Position numbers and translations under genes: made by a program. Positions 36,441-44,220 of a stretch of DNA of 64,000 nucleotides are shown here, piece after piece. Below the pieces are notes generated by a model, which saw nothing but the letters and a program-made list of their open reading frames with translations, was not told the origin of the DNA and made no database searches. Positions within the stretch are counted from its first letter, which is position 1, and each line of letters starts with the position of its first letter. This stretch comes from Ignavibacteria bacterium (GTDB taxonomy: Bacteria > Bacteroidota > Ignavibacteria > Tepidaquicellales > OLB5), in the NCBI GenBank assembly GCA_017303675.1, contig JAFLBX010000001.1, positions 1,437,970 through 1,501,969 on the forward strand. Reading direction: 5' to 3'.

Positions 36441-37130
36441 ATTAAACGGGATAACTTTCATAACATTACCCTTTTTGATGAAGAGCTGACTTTGCTTCCT
36501 TACAAAGCTATTTACATTGAAAAGCATAAAACACTTATTGTCAGCGATATTCACCTGGGCAAGGTAGGACATTTCAGAAATGCCGGTATAGCTATTCCCG
36601 GCGGTCTTGCTGAAGCTGACCTGGTTACGCTTGATATGATATTACAGGAAATTGATGTAAATGAATTATTCGTGCTTGGAGACTTATTTCACAGCGGGGT
36701 AAATTATGATGTAAGGCTGTTTGATGCATGGCGTGATGTTCATCATAATATCGATATCAATCTGGTTAAGGGAAACCATGATATAATGTCAGATGAAATA
36801 TATTCCCATTTTGAAATACGCCTTCATAAAAAATATTTTTTATGGAACCGCTTTTTGTTTACCCATAAACCTTTGGATGAATCCGTACAGCTGAATGGAT
36901 GCGACTATGTTTTCTGCGGGCATATCCACCCGGGTGTGAGACTTATAGGCAAAGGAAAACAGGCAGTAAACCTGCCGTGTTTTCATTTCACTGAAAAGCA
37001 GTGTGTTTTGCCTGCATTTGGTGAGTTTACAGGTAAATGTATTGTAAAGCCTAATGGTAAAGACAGGGTTTTTGTTGTTGCTAAGAGTGAAAATGATTAT
37101 GCTGTATTAAAAGTAGATAAAAATATTTAA
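36441..37130 (+). CDS. pdeM: Ligase-associated metallophosphoesterase PdeM (start codon uncertain)
   Basis: Calcineurin-like phosphoesterase of the repair cluster. Metal-site motifs in order: VSDIHLGK, LGDLFHS, VKGNHD, THKP and FCGHIHPG. The first ordinary start is TTG at 36492, giving 212 residues, but the in-frame sequence before it (NITLFDEELTLLPYKA) continues the family's conserved N-terminus back to a stop at 36426. No ATG, GTG or TTG exists in that stretch. ATT at 36441 would give about 229 residues. The listed start is therefore a hypothesis; a sequencing slip is the alternative. Confidence 0.85.
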   Translation: MKRDNFHNITLFDEELTLLPYKAIYIEKHKTLIVSDIHLGKVGHFRNAGIAIPGGLAEADLVTLDMILQEIDVNELFVLGDLFHSGVNYDVRLFDAWRDVHHNIDINLVKGNHDIMSDEIYSHFEIRLHKKYFLWNRFLFTHKPLDESVQLNGCDYVFCGHIHPGVRLIGKGKQAVNLPCFHFTEKQCVLPAFGEFTGKCIVKPNGKDRVFVVAKSENDYAVLKVDKNI

Positions 37131-37141
37131 GATTTCATATA

Positions 37142-37174
37142 TAAAAAAAGCAGCCAATATAATTATTGGCTGCT
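37142..37174 (-). terminator. Terminator, usable in both directions, between pdeM and the tRNA
   Basis: AGCAGCCAAT (37149-37158) pairs perfectly with ATTGGCTGCT (37165-37174) around a 6-base loop. On the minus strand the stem is followed by seven T, ideal for the aspS-macro-ahcY-tRNA transcript; on the plus strand by TATTATTT, weaker, for pdeM. Confidence 0.85.
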
Positions 37175-37189
37175 TATTATTTAAACCCG

Positions 37190-37262
37190 AGCTGGTGACC
37201 GGGATCGAACCGGTGGCCTGCGCATTACGAATGCGCTGCTCTACCAGCTGAGCTACACCAGC
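37190..37262 (-). tRNA. tRNA-Thr (anticodon CGT)
   Basis: Full cloverleaf on the minus strand: acceptor GCTGGTG/CACCAGC, D arm AGCTCAGCTGGTAGAGC, anticodon stem GCGCA with loop TTCGTAA (anticodon CGT, reads ACG), T arm with CCGGTTCGATCCCGG, discriminator T. CCA is not encoded. It lies 48 bases after the ahcY stop and 16 bases before the terminator, so it is probably the last element of the aspS-macro-ahcY transcript and would be released by processing. Confidence 0.95.
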
Positions 37263-37310
37263 TTAAACAGGCTTCAAAACTTCGTTATAAATTTTAAAGC
37301 CCTGTATAAA

Positions 37311-38636
37311 TTAATACCTGTACCATTCTGCTTTGAAAGGTCCTTCAACTTCTACACCAATATATTTTGCCTGCTCAGGTGTTAAAGTCTCAAGCTTTGC
37401 TCCTACTTTTGCAAGATGAAGCTTTGCAACCTTTTCATCAAGATGCTTTGGAAGCACATACACCTTGTTTTCATAGTTTGTATGGTTGTTCCAGAGCTCT
37501 ATCTGTGCAAGTACCTGGTTTGAAAATGAATTTGACATTACAAATGACGGGTGGCCCATTGCGCAGCCAAGATTAACAAGTCTGCCTTCAGCCAGAATTA
37601 TTATCTCTTTGCCGTCAACATTGTATATATCAACCTGCGGTTTGATAGTTTCTTTGGTGTTTCCGTAATTCTTGTTAAGCCATGCCATATCAATTTCATT
37701 ATCAAAATGTCCGATATTGCAAACAATTGCCTTATCTTTCATCGATTTGAAATGCCTGTCCGTAATAATGTTCAGGTTTCCTGTTGCTGTAACAAGAATA
37801 TCTGCAACTTTTGCAGCTTCATCCATTGTAACAACCTGGTATCCGTCCATTGCAGCCTGAAGAGCGCAGATAGGATCAATTTCTGTAACCATTACACGTG
37901 CACCTGCGCCGCGTAATGACTGTGCAGAACCCTTGCCTACATCACCATAGCCGGCTACAACTGCAAGCTTGCCGGCCATCATAACATCTGTAGCGCGTCG
38001 GATTGCATCAACAAGTGATTCTTTGCATCCGTATTTGTTATCAAATTTTGATTTTGTTACAGAATCATTTACGTTGATACACGGTAATGAAAGTGTACCG
38101 TTTTTCATTCTTTCATAAAGCCTGTGAACACCGGTTGTGGTTTCTTCACTGATTCCTTTAATTCCTGCGATAAGCTCCGGGTAATCATCCAAAACCATAT
38201 TGGTCAGGTCGCCGCCATCATCAAGTATCATATTGAGAGGTCTGTCAAATGATCCGAAGAACAATGTCTGCTCAATACACCAGTTGAATTCTTCCTCGTT
38301 CATACCTTTCCATGCATAAACCGGAATTCCCGCAGCCGCAATTGCAGCCGCAGCATGATCCTGTGTTGAAAAGATATTGCATGATGACCATTTTACTTCA
38401 GCGCCTAATTCTATGAGTGTTTCTATAAGTACAGCTGTTTGAATAGTCATATGCAGACAACCGGCTATTCTTGCGCCTTTTAATGGTTTTGAATCTTTAT
38501 ATTCTTCCCTGATTGCCATTAAGCCCGGCATTTCAGCTTCAGCCAAACGGATCTCTTTTCTTCCCCATTCAGCAAGTGACATATCTTTCACTTTGAATTT
38601 TTCAAGCTTTAAATCTTTTTCTAATGTTTTAGGCAT
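37311..38636 (-). CDS. ahcY: Adenosylhomocysteinase (S-adenosylhomocysteine hydrolase)
   Basis: Splits S-adenosylhomocysteine to adenosine and homocysteine, using bound NAD, and so relieves product inhibition of methyltransferases. It has 441 residues, full length. The substrate region has [15 protein letters not shown]-like order and DDGGDLTN; the NAD-binding loop is [10 protein letters not shown]; the C-terminus EWYRY is the family ending. No SAH riboswitch fits in the 36-base gap upstream, so regulation likely comes from the aspS promoter. A tRNA follows. Confidence 0.97.
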   Translation of the reverse strand: MPKTLEKDLKLEKFKVKDMSLAEWGRKEIRLAEAEMPGLMAIREEYKDSKPLKGARIAGCLHMTIQTAVLIETLIELGAEVKWSSCNIFSTQDHAAAAIAAAGIPVYAWKGMNEEEFNWCIEQTLFFGSFDRPLNMILDDGGDLTNMVLDDYPELIAGIKGISEETTTGVHRLYERMKNGTLSLPCINVNDSVTKSKFDNKYGCKESLVDAIRRATDVMMAGKLAVVAGYGDVGKGSAQSLRGAGARVMVTEIDPICALQAAMDGYQVVTMDEAAKVADILVTATGNLNIITDRHFKSMKDKAIVCNIGHFDNEIDMAWLNKNYGNTKETIKPQVDIYNVDGKEIIILAEGRLVNLGCAMGHPSFVMSNSFSNQVLAQIELWNNHTNYENKVYVLPKHLDEKVAKLHLAKVGAKLETLTPEQAKYIGVEVEGPFKAEWYRY

Positions 38637-38672
38637 TTTAATTTTGATTTGTTATGGTTTTATTTTTTTAAA

Positions 38673-39230
38673 TTATTTCTTTTTAATTTTACCTTCTAAA
38701 GCTTTTTTAAACAATGCATAAGTGTTTTCATCTATCAAACAGAACACAACTTTTTCAAGTGTGGTTTCTTCTTTTGCTTTTTTCTTTGCGTTAAAATGTT
38801 CAATTACCGTATCAACTATGATCTGTGAACTTTCCTCTACGGGATAGCCGAATATACCTGAGCTGATCGCTGGAATTGCAATAGACTTAAGTTTTTTCTT
38901 TTCGGCAACCTCCAAAGAGTTTTTTACAGCTGATGCCAGCTTATCAGCTTCTCCGGATTTACCGTCTTTATACCTTGGTCCAACAGCATGTATAACATGC
39001 TTAGCCTTCAGGTTTCCTCCTGTCGTTATTACTGCGCCGCCGGTTGGCACATTTCCTATCTTTTTGGATTCTTCCTGTATAATCCTTCCGCCGCGTTTTA
39101 CTATAGCTGCGGCAAGACCGCCGTTGTGCATTAAAAATGTGTTGGCAGGATTCACAATTGCATCAGTATCAAGAAGGGTTATATCACCCTGGATCACATC
39201 GAATTCCGTATTTGCTGTTTTAATGCTCAT
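38673..39230 (-). CDS. Macro-domain ADP-ribose processing protein
   Basis: Macro domain of the MacroD/YmdB class, expected to hydrolyse O-acetyl-ADP-ribose or remove ADP-ribose from proteins. It has 185 residues. The ADP-ribose pocket has DITLLDTDAIVNPANTFLMH followed by GGLAAAIVKRGG, and the second loop AIPAISSGIFGYP. The ATG follows the aspS stop after one base. A plausible link to the flanking aspS and ahcY genes is adenosine/nucleotide by-product control, but this is inference. Confidence 0.93.
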   Translation of the reverse strand: MSIKTANTEFDVIQGDITLLDTDAIVNPANTFLMHNGGLAAAIVKRGGRIIQEESKKIGNVPTGGAVITTGGNLKAKHVIHAVGPRYKDGKSGEADKLASAVKNSLEVAEKKKLKSIAIPAISSGIFGYPVEESSQIIVDTVIEHFNAKKKAKEETTLEKVVFCLIDENTYALFKKALEGKIKKK

Positions 39231-39231
39231 T

Positions 39232-41025
39232 TTAATTTTTTATTAATATTCCCAGGTCGTTTAATTGTCTTGCATCAACAGGACTTGGTGAATTATCCAT
39301 CAATCCAACTGCGCTTGTAGTTTTTGGGAATGCAATAGTTTCGCGGATATCTTTGGTGCCGCAAAGTGTGGCAATTATCCTGTCAAATCCTAATGCAAAG
39401 CCGCCATGGGGCGGAGCCCCGTATTTGAATGCTCCAAGCAAGAACCCGAATTTCTCTTCCTGTTCTTCCTTTGTCAGTTTAAGTACGTTAAATACCTGTG
39501 ATTGAATATCGCCTCTGTGTATCCTTATTGAGCCTGAACCGAACTCGCTTCCGTTGCAAACCATGTCATAGCATTTTGCTCGTATTGATGTCAGCTTTTC
39601 GATATTCGCAGCCGGATCTTTACAGCCTTCTGCAAGCTTTGCAAGGTCAGCATCATGCGGCATCGTAAAAGCGTGATGTTCTGCAACAATTTCTCCTGAA
39701 TCTTCATCATAACCAAACAGCGGGAAATCATTTACCCAAAGCAGCTCATTTCTTGTTTCATCTATCAGTTTGAACTGTTCAGCAAGCTTTAATCTTAAGT
39801 TCCCTAAACCGCTTAATACTTTCTTTTTTTCACCGGATAAAATGAATAATACATCACCGGCTTCAGCTGTAAAACTATTTTTTACCTTCGCCTGAATTTC
39901 TTCACTTAGGAATTTCAGCATCGGTGATGAAGTTGTTCCGTCAGTGTTATACTTTATATAACCAAGCCCGCCGAATTTTAAAGTCTTAACATAATCAGTT
40001 AGCCCGTCTATGATTTTCCTGGTTACATCCTGCCCGCTCAGCTTTATTCCTGCAACAATTCCGCCTGCAGAAATTGCATCAGCAAAAACCTTGAAATCAC
40101 ATGTACGTACAGTTTCAGTGATATTAACTATTTTTAATTCGCCTTTAATTCTCAGGTCAGGTTTATCACTTCCGTATGCTGCCATAGCTTCATCATAGCT
40201 CATAGTTCTGAAAGGCTGCTGTAATTCAACTCCTTTAACATTTTTCCATATATCGCAAACAACACCTTCAACCACCCTGAAAACATCCTGCTCTTCGACA
40301 AATGACATTTCAAGATCAATTTGAGTGAACTCAGGCTGGCGGTCAGCCCTTAGATCTTCATCACGAAAACATTTGCATATCTGCACATACCTGTCCATAC
40401 CGCTTACCATCAGTATTTGTTTATATGTCTGCGGTGACTGCGGTAGTGCGTAAAATTTACCCTTGTGAACTCTTGAAGGAACTAAATAATCACGCGCTCC
40501 TTCAGGTGTTGATTTCATCAGTATAGGGGTTTCTATCTCAACAAAATTTTCACGCTCAAAAAATTTATGAACTATATTATAAACTTTGCTTCTTAATACC
40601 AGGTTATCAGCTATTTTTTTTCTTCTCAGATCCAGGTAACGGTATTTAAACCTTAATTCCTCTGAAGCTTTAAGCTCTTCTTCAATTACAAATGGTGTGG
40701 TTTCCGAAGTGTTAAGTATTTCAATGCCGGATGCAAGTACTTCAATTTCCCCGGTATCCATATTAGGATTTACTGAGGATCTTTTCTGTACAGTACCTGT
40801 GGCAGAAACTACATATTCCAGTCCAAGTGATTTTGCAGTATCATAGACAGGCTTGTTTTCAGAGTTAACTGTAACCTGTGAAATCCCGTATCTATCGCGT
40901 AAATTTATAAAAATCACACCGCCAAGATCTCTTACTTGAGATACCCAGCCGTTCAATGTAACAGTTTTACCTTCATCGGCAAGCCTCAACTCGCCGCAGG
41001 TATTGGTTCTTTTAGTAAATTTCAT
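39232..41025 (-). CDS. aspS: Aspartyl-tRNA synthetase (bacterial type)
   Basis: Class II synthetase charging tRNA(Asp). With the ATG at 41025 it has 597 residues. Anticodon-binding OB fold first (GWVSQVRDLGGVIFINLRDR), then the catalytic core with FRDEDLRADRQPEFTQID, the bacterial GAD insertion in the middle, and motif 3 GFALGFDRI near the C-terminus. An in-frame ATG at 41052 is rejected because a perfect -33/-7 promoter occupies 41033-41063. That promoter ends about 7 bases before the ATG. Whether it discriminates Asp from Asn is not determined. Confidence 0.96.
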   Translation of the reverse strand: MKFTKRTNTCGELRLADEGKTVTLNGWVSQVRDLGGVIFINLRDRYGISQVTVNSENKPVYDTAKSLGLEYVVSATGTVQKRSSVNPNMDTGEIEVLASGIEILNTSETTPFVIEEELKASEELRFKYRYLDLRRKKIADNLVLRSKVYNIVHKFFERENFVEIETPILMKSTPEGARDYLVPSRVHKGKFYALPQSPQTYKQILMVSGMDRYVQICKCFRDEDLRADRQPEFTQIDLEMSFVEEQDVFRVVEGVVCDIWKNVKGVELQQPFRTMSYDEAMAAYGSDKPDLRIKGELKIVNITETVRTCDFKVFADAISAGGIVAGIKLSGQDVTRKIIDGLTDYVKTLKFGGLGYIKYNTDGTTSSPMLKFLSEEIQAKVKNSFTAEAGDVLFILSGEKKKVLSGLGNLRLKLAEQFKLIDETRNELLWVNDFPLFGYDEDSGEIVAEHHAFTMPHDADLAKLAEGCKDPAANIEKLTSIRAKCYDMVCNGSEFGSGSIRIHRGDIQSQVFNVLKLTKEEQEEKFGFLLGAFKYGAPPHGGFALGFDRIIATLCGTKDIRETIAFPKTTSAVGLMDNSPSPVDARQLNDLGILIKN

Positions 41026-41032
41026 AGAACTA

Positions 41033-41063
41033 CAAAAATACGCAAAAAACAAAAGGCTTTCAA
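41033..41063 (-). promoter_or_regulatory. Promoter of aspS-macro-ahcY-tRNA
   Basis: Minus strand: TTG (41061-41063), exactly 20 bases, then perfect TATTTTTG (41033-41040). The aspS ATG starts 8 bases below the last base of the -7 box, so the predicted leader is only a few bases. Confidence 0.7.
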
Positions 41064-41222
41064 TGTTTAAATTTATAGGGTTTTTGCGTTTATTATCTGT
41101 TTATTAATAATTTTTTAGTTTTCCCTTGAAACAGTAGATGTATTTGAATATACTTGCTGCAATATCTTTAAGCCCTTCTATTTAATAACCATTTAATCAA
41201 TTTATTAATTTAAATACAATTT

Positions 41223-42563
41223 ATGATAAAAAGCCTTCGTCCTTTTTCCGTACTTCTTTTTTTTATTTCAATAATTTTATCAGGTGCAGTCTTTATTGAA
41301 AATCCCAAAATCAACTCCACATCAGATGTAATACCTTTATGGAGCACGGGCACAGAAATTCCTATATCTGTTCGTGCGGGCAATTCAGCCGGCTATTCAA
41401 AAAATGGTGAAGGTTACCTGTTCATTGTATCGGGCAGAAATTCAGCCGATGTTATTATTAAAACCGTACAGAAGTACAGGGTCAGTACAAATACATGGGA
41501 TACTGTTGCTCCGCATCCGACGGGTTTGCTTGGGGGTGCTACAGCAATATTGGGAGATAGTCTTTACATAGTTGGGGGAGTGATAAATCCGCCGGGCTCC
41601 GGAATTAATACAGTGACTAAATATATCATTACACAAAATACATGGAGCAATGCTGCAAATTTTCCGGCCGGCATTGTAGATGCTAAAGCAGTTTCTTACC
41701 AGGATAGTATTATTTATGTTGCAGGAGGCTTGAGCGGTCTTTCATCTGCAGGATTAGTTTACATGTATAATGCAAATTCCAATCAGTGGCGTGCTGCAAC
41801 ACCTTTTCCTTCGGCAACGAGGCGGAATTTTGGCGGGTTTGCAATTACCGGGGATACTTTGGTTTATATGTGCGGTACATCAGCATTTGGTTCATCACAA
41901 TATTTTGATAGCGTATATGTTGGTGTAATAAATCAAAATAACAGGTCAGAGATTACATGGACACGCGGAGCAAATTTTCCGGGGCAAACAAGAACTTTTT
42001 TCGATGCTCATTCCTGGGGAAGCAGCGGAATAATAATGACAGGGGGAAGTACTGATAACACATTTAATACCAATTCAAATGAATGTTATACTTTCAGTCC
42101 CGGGGCAAATTCATGGCAAAGGCTTCCTGATAAACCAACTTCATGGTTAACCGGTCAAAGCGGATCGGTTAACACCGGAAATAATATATGGAAACTGATC
42201 TGCGCAAGCGGATACGCTTCTTCTTATCTATCTCAAAATGAAATCCTCTCTGATACTCTATTACCGATTGGATTGCTGCAACATAATAACAGTTTACCAA
42301 CAAGATCTTCTTTAATGCAGAATTATCCGAATCCTTTTAATCCGGAAACAACCATTAATTTTGAACTTTCAGAATACTCATTTGCCGAATTTATTATTTA
42401 TGATGTTAACGGAAAACAAATTGATATCGCATATTCGGGGAATCTTAACGCCGGAAGTTATAAATTCAATTGGTCTCCTGTTGGTTTACCAAGCGGAGTT
42501 TATTTTTATACTCTTAAAACGGAAAAATTTGCAGAAACAAGAAAAATGATTCTGTTAAAATAG
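41223..42563 (+). CDS. Secreted Kelch-like beta-propeller protein with T9SS sorting domain
   Basis: 446 residues. N-terminal hydrophobic signal at about 7-26. Residues about 45-340 are Kelch-like repeats, each with a GG pair and a late tryptophan (IVGGV...NTWSNAANFP, VAGGL...NQWRAATPFP, MTGGST...NSWQRLPDKP). The last ~80 residues are a type IX secretion sorting domain: LMQNYPNPFNPETTI, then a beta-sandwich with GVYFYTLKTEK and ending KMILLK. It should be exported to the cell surface or released. Ligand unknown. Confidence 0.88.
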   Translation: MIKSLRPFSVLLFFISIILSGAVFIENPKINSTSDVIPLWSTGTEIPISVRAGNSAGYSKNGEGYLFIVSGRNSADVIIKTVQKYRVSTNTWDTVAPHPTGLLGGATAILGDSLYIVGGVINPPGSGINTVTKYIITQNTWSNAANFPAGIVDAKAVSYQDSIIYVAGGLSGLSSAGLVYMYNANSNQWRAATPFPSATRRNFGGFAITGDTLVYMCGTSAFGSSQYFDSVYVGVINQNNRSEITWTRGANFPGQTRTFFDAHSWGSSGIIMTGGSTDNTFNTNSNECYTFSPGANSWQRLPDKPTSWLTGQSGSVNTGNNIWKLICASGYASSYLSQNEILSDTLLPIGLLQHNNSLPTRSSLMQNYPNPFNPETTINFELSEYSFAEFIIYDVNGKQIDIAYSGNLNAGSYKFNWSPVGLPSGVYFYTLKTEKFAETRKMILLK

Positions 42564-42584
42564 CGATTAACTACACATGTGTTT

Positions 42585-42614
42585 AAAAAGGACAGTTAAT
42601 ATACTGTCCTTTTT
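42585..42614 (+). terminator. Intrinsic terminator of the Kelch protein gene
   Basis: AAAAAGGACAGT pairs perfectly with ACTGTCCTTTTT around a 6-base loop (TTAATA-like), 21 bases after the stop codon, with its U-tract built into the stem and followed by AATAATTATT. Strong, and symmetric enough to act both ways. Confidence 0.88.
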
Positions 42615-42649
42615 AATAATTATTAATTAGTTACGCTTAGTCTTTGCAA

Positions 42650-42680
42650 TTGAATAAGCCATCAAATAGCCCTATATTTG
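42650..42680 (+). promoter_or_regulatory. Promoter of hldE1-hldE2-tamB-rnr
   Basis: TTG (42650-42652), exactly 20 bases, then perfect TATATTTG (42673-42680). An in-frame TTG candidate start at 42678 would lie inside the -7 box, so the true start is the downstream TTG at 42720, giving a leader of about 35 bases. Confidence 0.7.
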
Positions 42681-42719
42681 CTTAATTTTATTCATTTTTG
42701 CAAAATCACAAAATTTCAC

Positions 42720-43712
42720 TTGAATATTACAGAAGCAAAGTTAAAAAGCATTTTTAAGAGGTCTAAAGGCAGAAAAATTGCTATTATTGGCGATGTAATG
42801 CTGGATAAATACGTTTACGGCACAATTTCCCGTATATCTCCTGAAGCCCCTGTACCTGTCGTTGATATAGATAAAACCGAATTCCGACTTGGCGGAGCGG
42901 CAAATGTGGCAAATAATATCAAAGCTCTGGAAGCAGAACCGGTTCTTATCGGGGTAATTGGCAATGATTATGATTCAAAACATTACCTTGATGTTATGAG
43001 AGCTCTTGGTCTTTCAACCGTAGGAATTATAAAAGATAATTCCAGACCCACAACAGCAAAAACCAGGGTTATTGCCCACTCACAGCATGTACTAAGGGTT
43101 GATAGCGAGATCAAAGATGATATTAATACTTCAACAGGAAAAAAAATTATTGATTACCTTAACAGGAATATCAGATCATTTGCTGCAGTTATTTTACAGG
43201 ATTATAATAAAGGTGTATTAACATCAGGGATGATTTCAAAGATAATAAGTATTGCTAAAAAATATAATAAGCCTGTATATGTTGATCCCAAATTCCACAA
43301 TTTTTTTGAATACAGAGATGTAACGGTTTTTAAGCCTAACCGAAAAGAAACCGCAGATATCCTTGCTATGAAAATTGACGGAGAGGAATCAGTTAAAGAA
43401 GCAGGCAGAAAGCTTATTGATAAGCTTAACTGTGAGTATCTTGTACTTACGCGCGGTGAAAAAGGTATGATGTTATTTGATAAGGAAAAAAATAAAACGG
43501 TTATACTGAACATTCCGACCAAAGCGAGAAAAGTTGCTGATGTATCCGGTGCAGGCGATACTGTTATTTCTACAATAGCAGTTATGCTTGCAGGCGGCGC
43601 AAATATTATAGAAGCTGTAATGCTGGCAAACCAGGCTGCCGGGATTGTATGTGAAGAAGTAGGCATTATCCCGATCACCAAAAAAGCATTACTCGATTCA
43701 TACAAAAATTGA
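42720..43712 (+). CDS. hldE1: D-glycero-beta-D-manno-heptose-7-phosphate kinase
   Basis: PfkB-family sugar kinase phosphorylating heptose-7-phosphate at C1 for ADP-heptose and lipopolysaccharide core synthesis. TTG start, 330 residues. N-terminal IAIIGDVMLDKYVYG, the sugar-binding RLGGAANVANNIKAL, and the C-terminal catalytic DVSGAGDTVIS are all standard for RfaE domain 1. Here the two RfaE activities are separate genes (22-base gap). Confidence 0.95.
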   Translation: MNITEAKLKSIFKRSKGRKIAIIGDVMLDKYVYGTISRISPEAPVPVVDIDKTEFRLGGAANVANNIKALEAEPVLIGVIGNDYDSKHYLDVMRALGLSTVGIIKDNSRPTTAKTRVIAHSQHVLRVDSEIKDDINTSTGKKIIDYLNRNIRSFAAVILQDYNKGVLTSGMISKIISIAKKYNKPVYVDPKFHNFFEYRDVTVFKPNRKETADILAMKIDGEESVKEAGRKLIDKLNCEYLVLTRGEKGMMLFDKEKNKTVILNIPTKARKVADVSGAGDTVISTIAVMLAGGANIIEAVMLANQAAGIVCEEVGIIPITKKALLDSYKN

Positions 43713-43733
43713 TAATATAATTAACTGCTGAAA

Positions 43734-44213
43734 TTGAACAATATATTTGAATCAACTGATGACCTTGGTTTTTTAAACAGGCTTAGAGCTGAAAATAAAA
43801 AAATTGTTTTTACTAACGGTGTATTTGATATAATCCATCGCGGACATGTTGAATACCTGGCCGAAGCTAAAAATTGCGGTGATGTATTAATAGTTGGTTT
43901 AAATTCTGACAGTTCTGTTAAAATGATAAAAGGTGATAAACGCCCGATCGTCAGTCAGGATAACCGCGCTTTTGTGCTTGCGAATTTAAAACCGGTGGAT
44001 TTTGTTGTAATATTTTATGAAGATACTCCGTACAATATTATTAAAAAGATCATGCCTGATTACCTTGTAAAAGGTGCTGATTGGGCTGAAGATAAAATTG
44101 TAGGGTCTGATATTGTTAAACAGGCAGGCGGAGAAATAAAACGCATTAAATTTGTTGAAAATAACTCATCAACAAATATTATTGAAAAAATAACTGAGCT
44201 TTACTGCAAATAA
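43734..44213 (+). CDS. hldE2: D-beta-heptose 1-phosphate adenylyltransferase
   Basis: Converts heptose 1-phosphate to ADP-heptose. TTG start, 159 residues. Cytidylyltransferase-fold motif G29-V-F-D-I-I-H35-R-G-H38 and the late SSTNIIEKI motif match RfaE domain 2. Its N-terminus has the FTNGVFDIIHRGH core close to the start, as expected. The stop is 7 bases before tamB. Confidence 0.95.
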   Translation: MNNIFESTDDLGFLNRLRAENKKIVFTNGVFDIIHRGHVEYLAEAKNCGDVLIVGLNSDSSVKMIKGDKRPIVSQDNRAFVLANLKPVDFVVIFYEDTPYNIIKKIMPDYLVKGADWAEDKIVGSDIVKQAGGEIKRIKFVENNSSTNIIEKITELYCK

Positions 44214-44220
44214 CTGCTAT

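Noticed and set aside
38637-38672. SAH riboswitch before ahcY
   Set aside because: Only 36 AT-rich bases lie between macro and ahcY, too few for the riboswitch.
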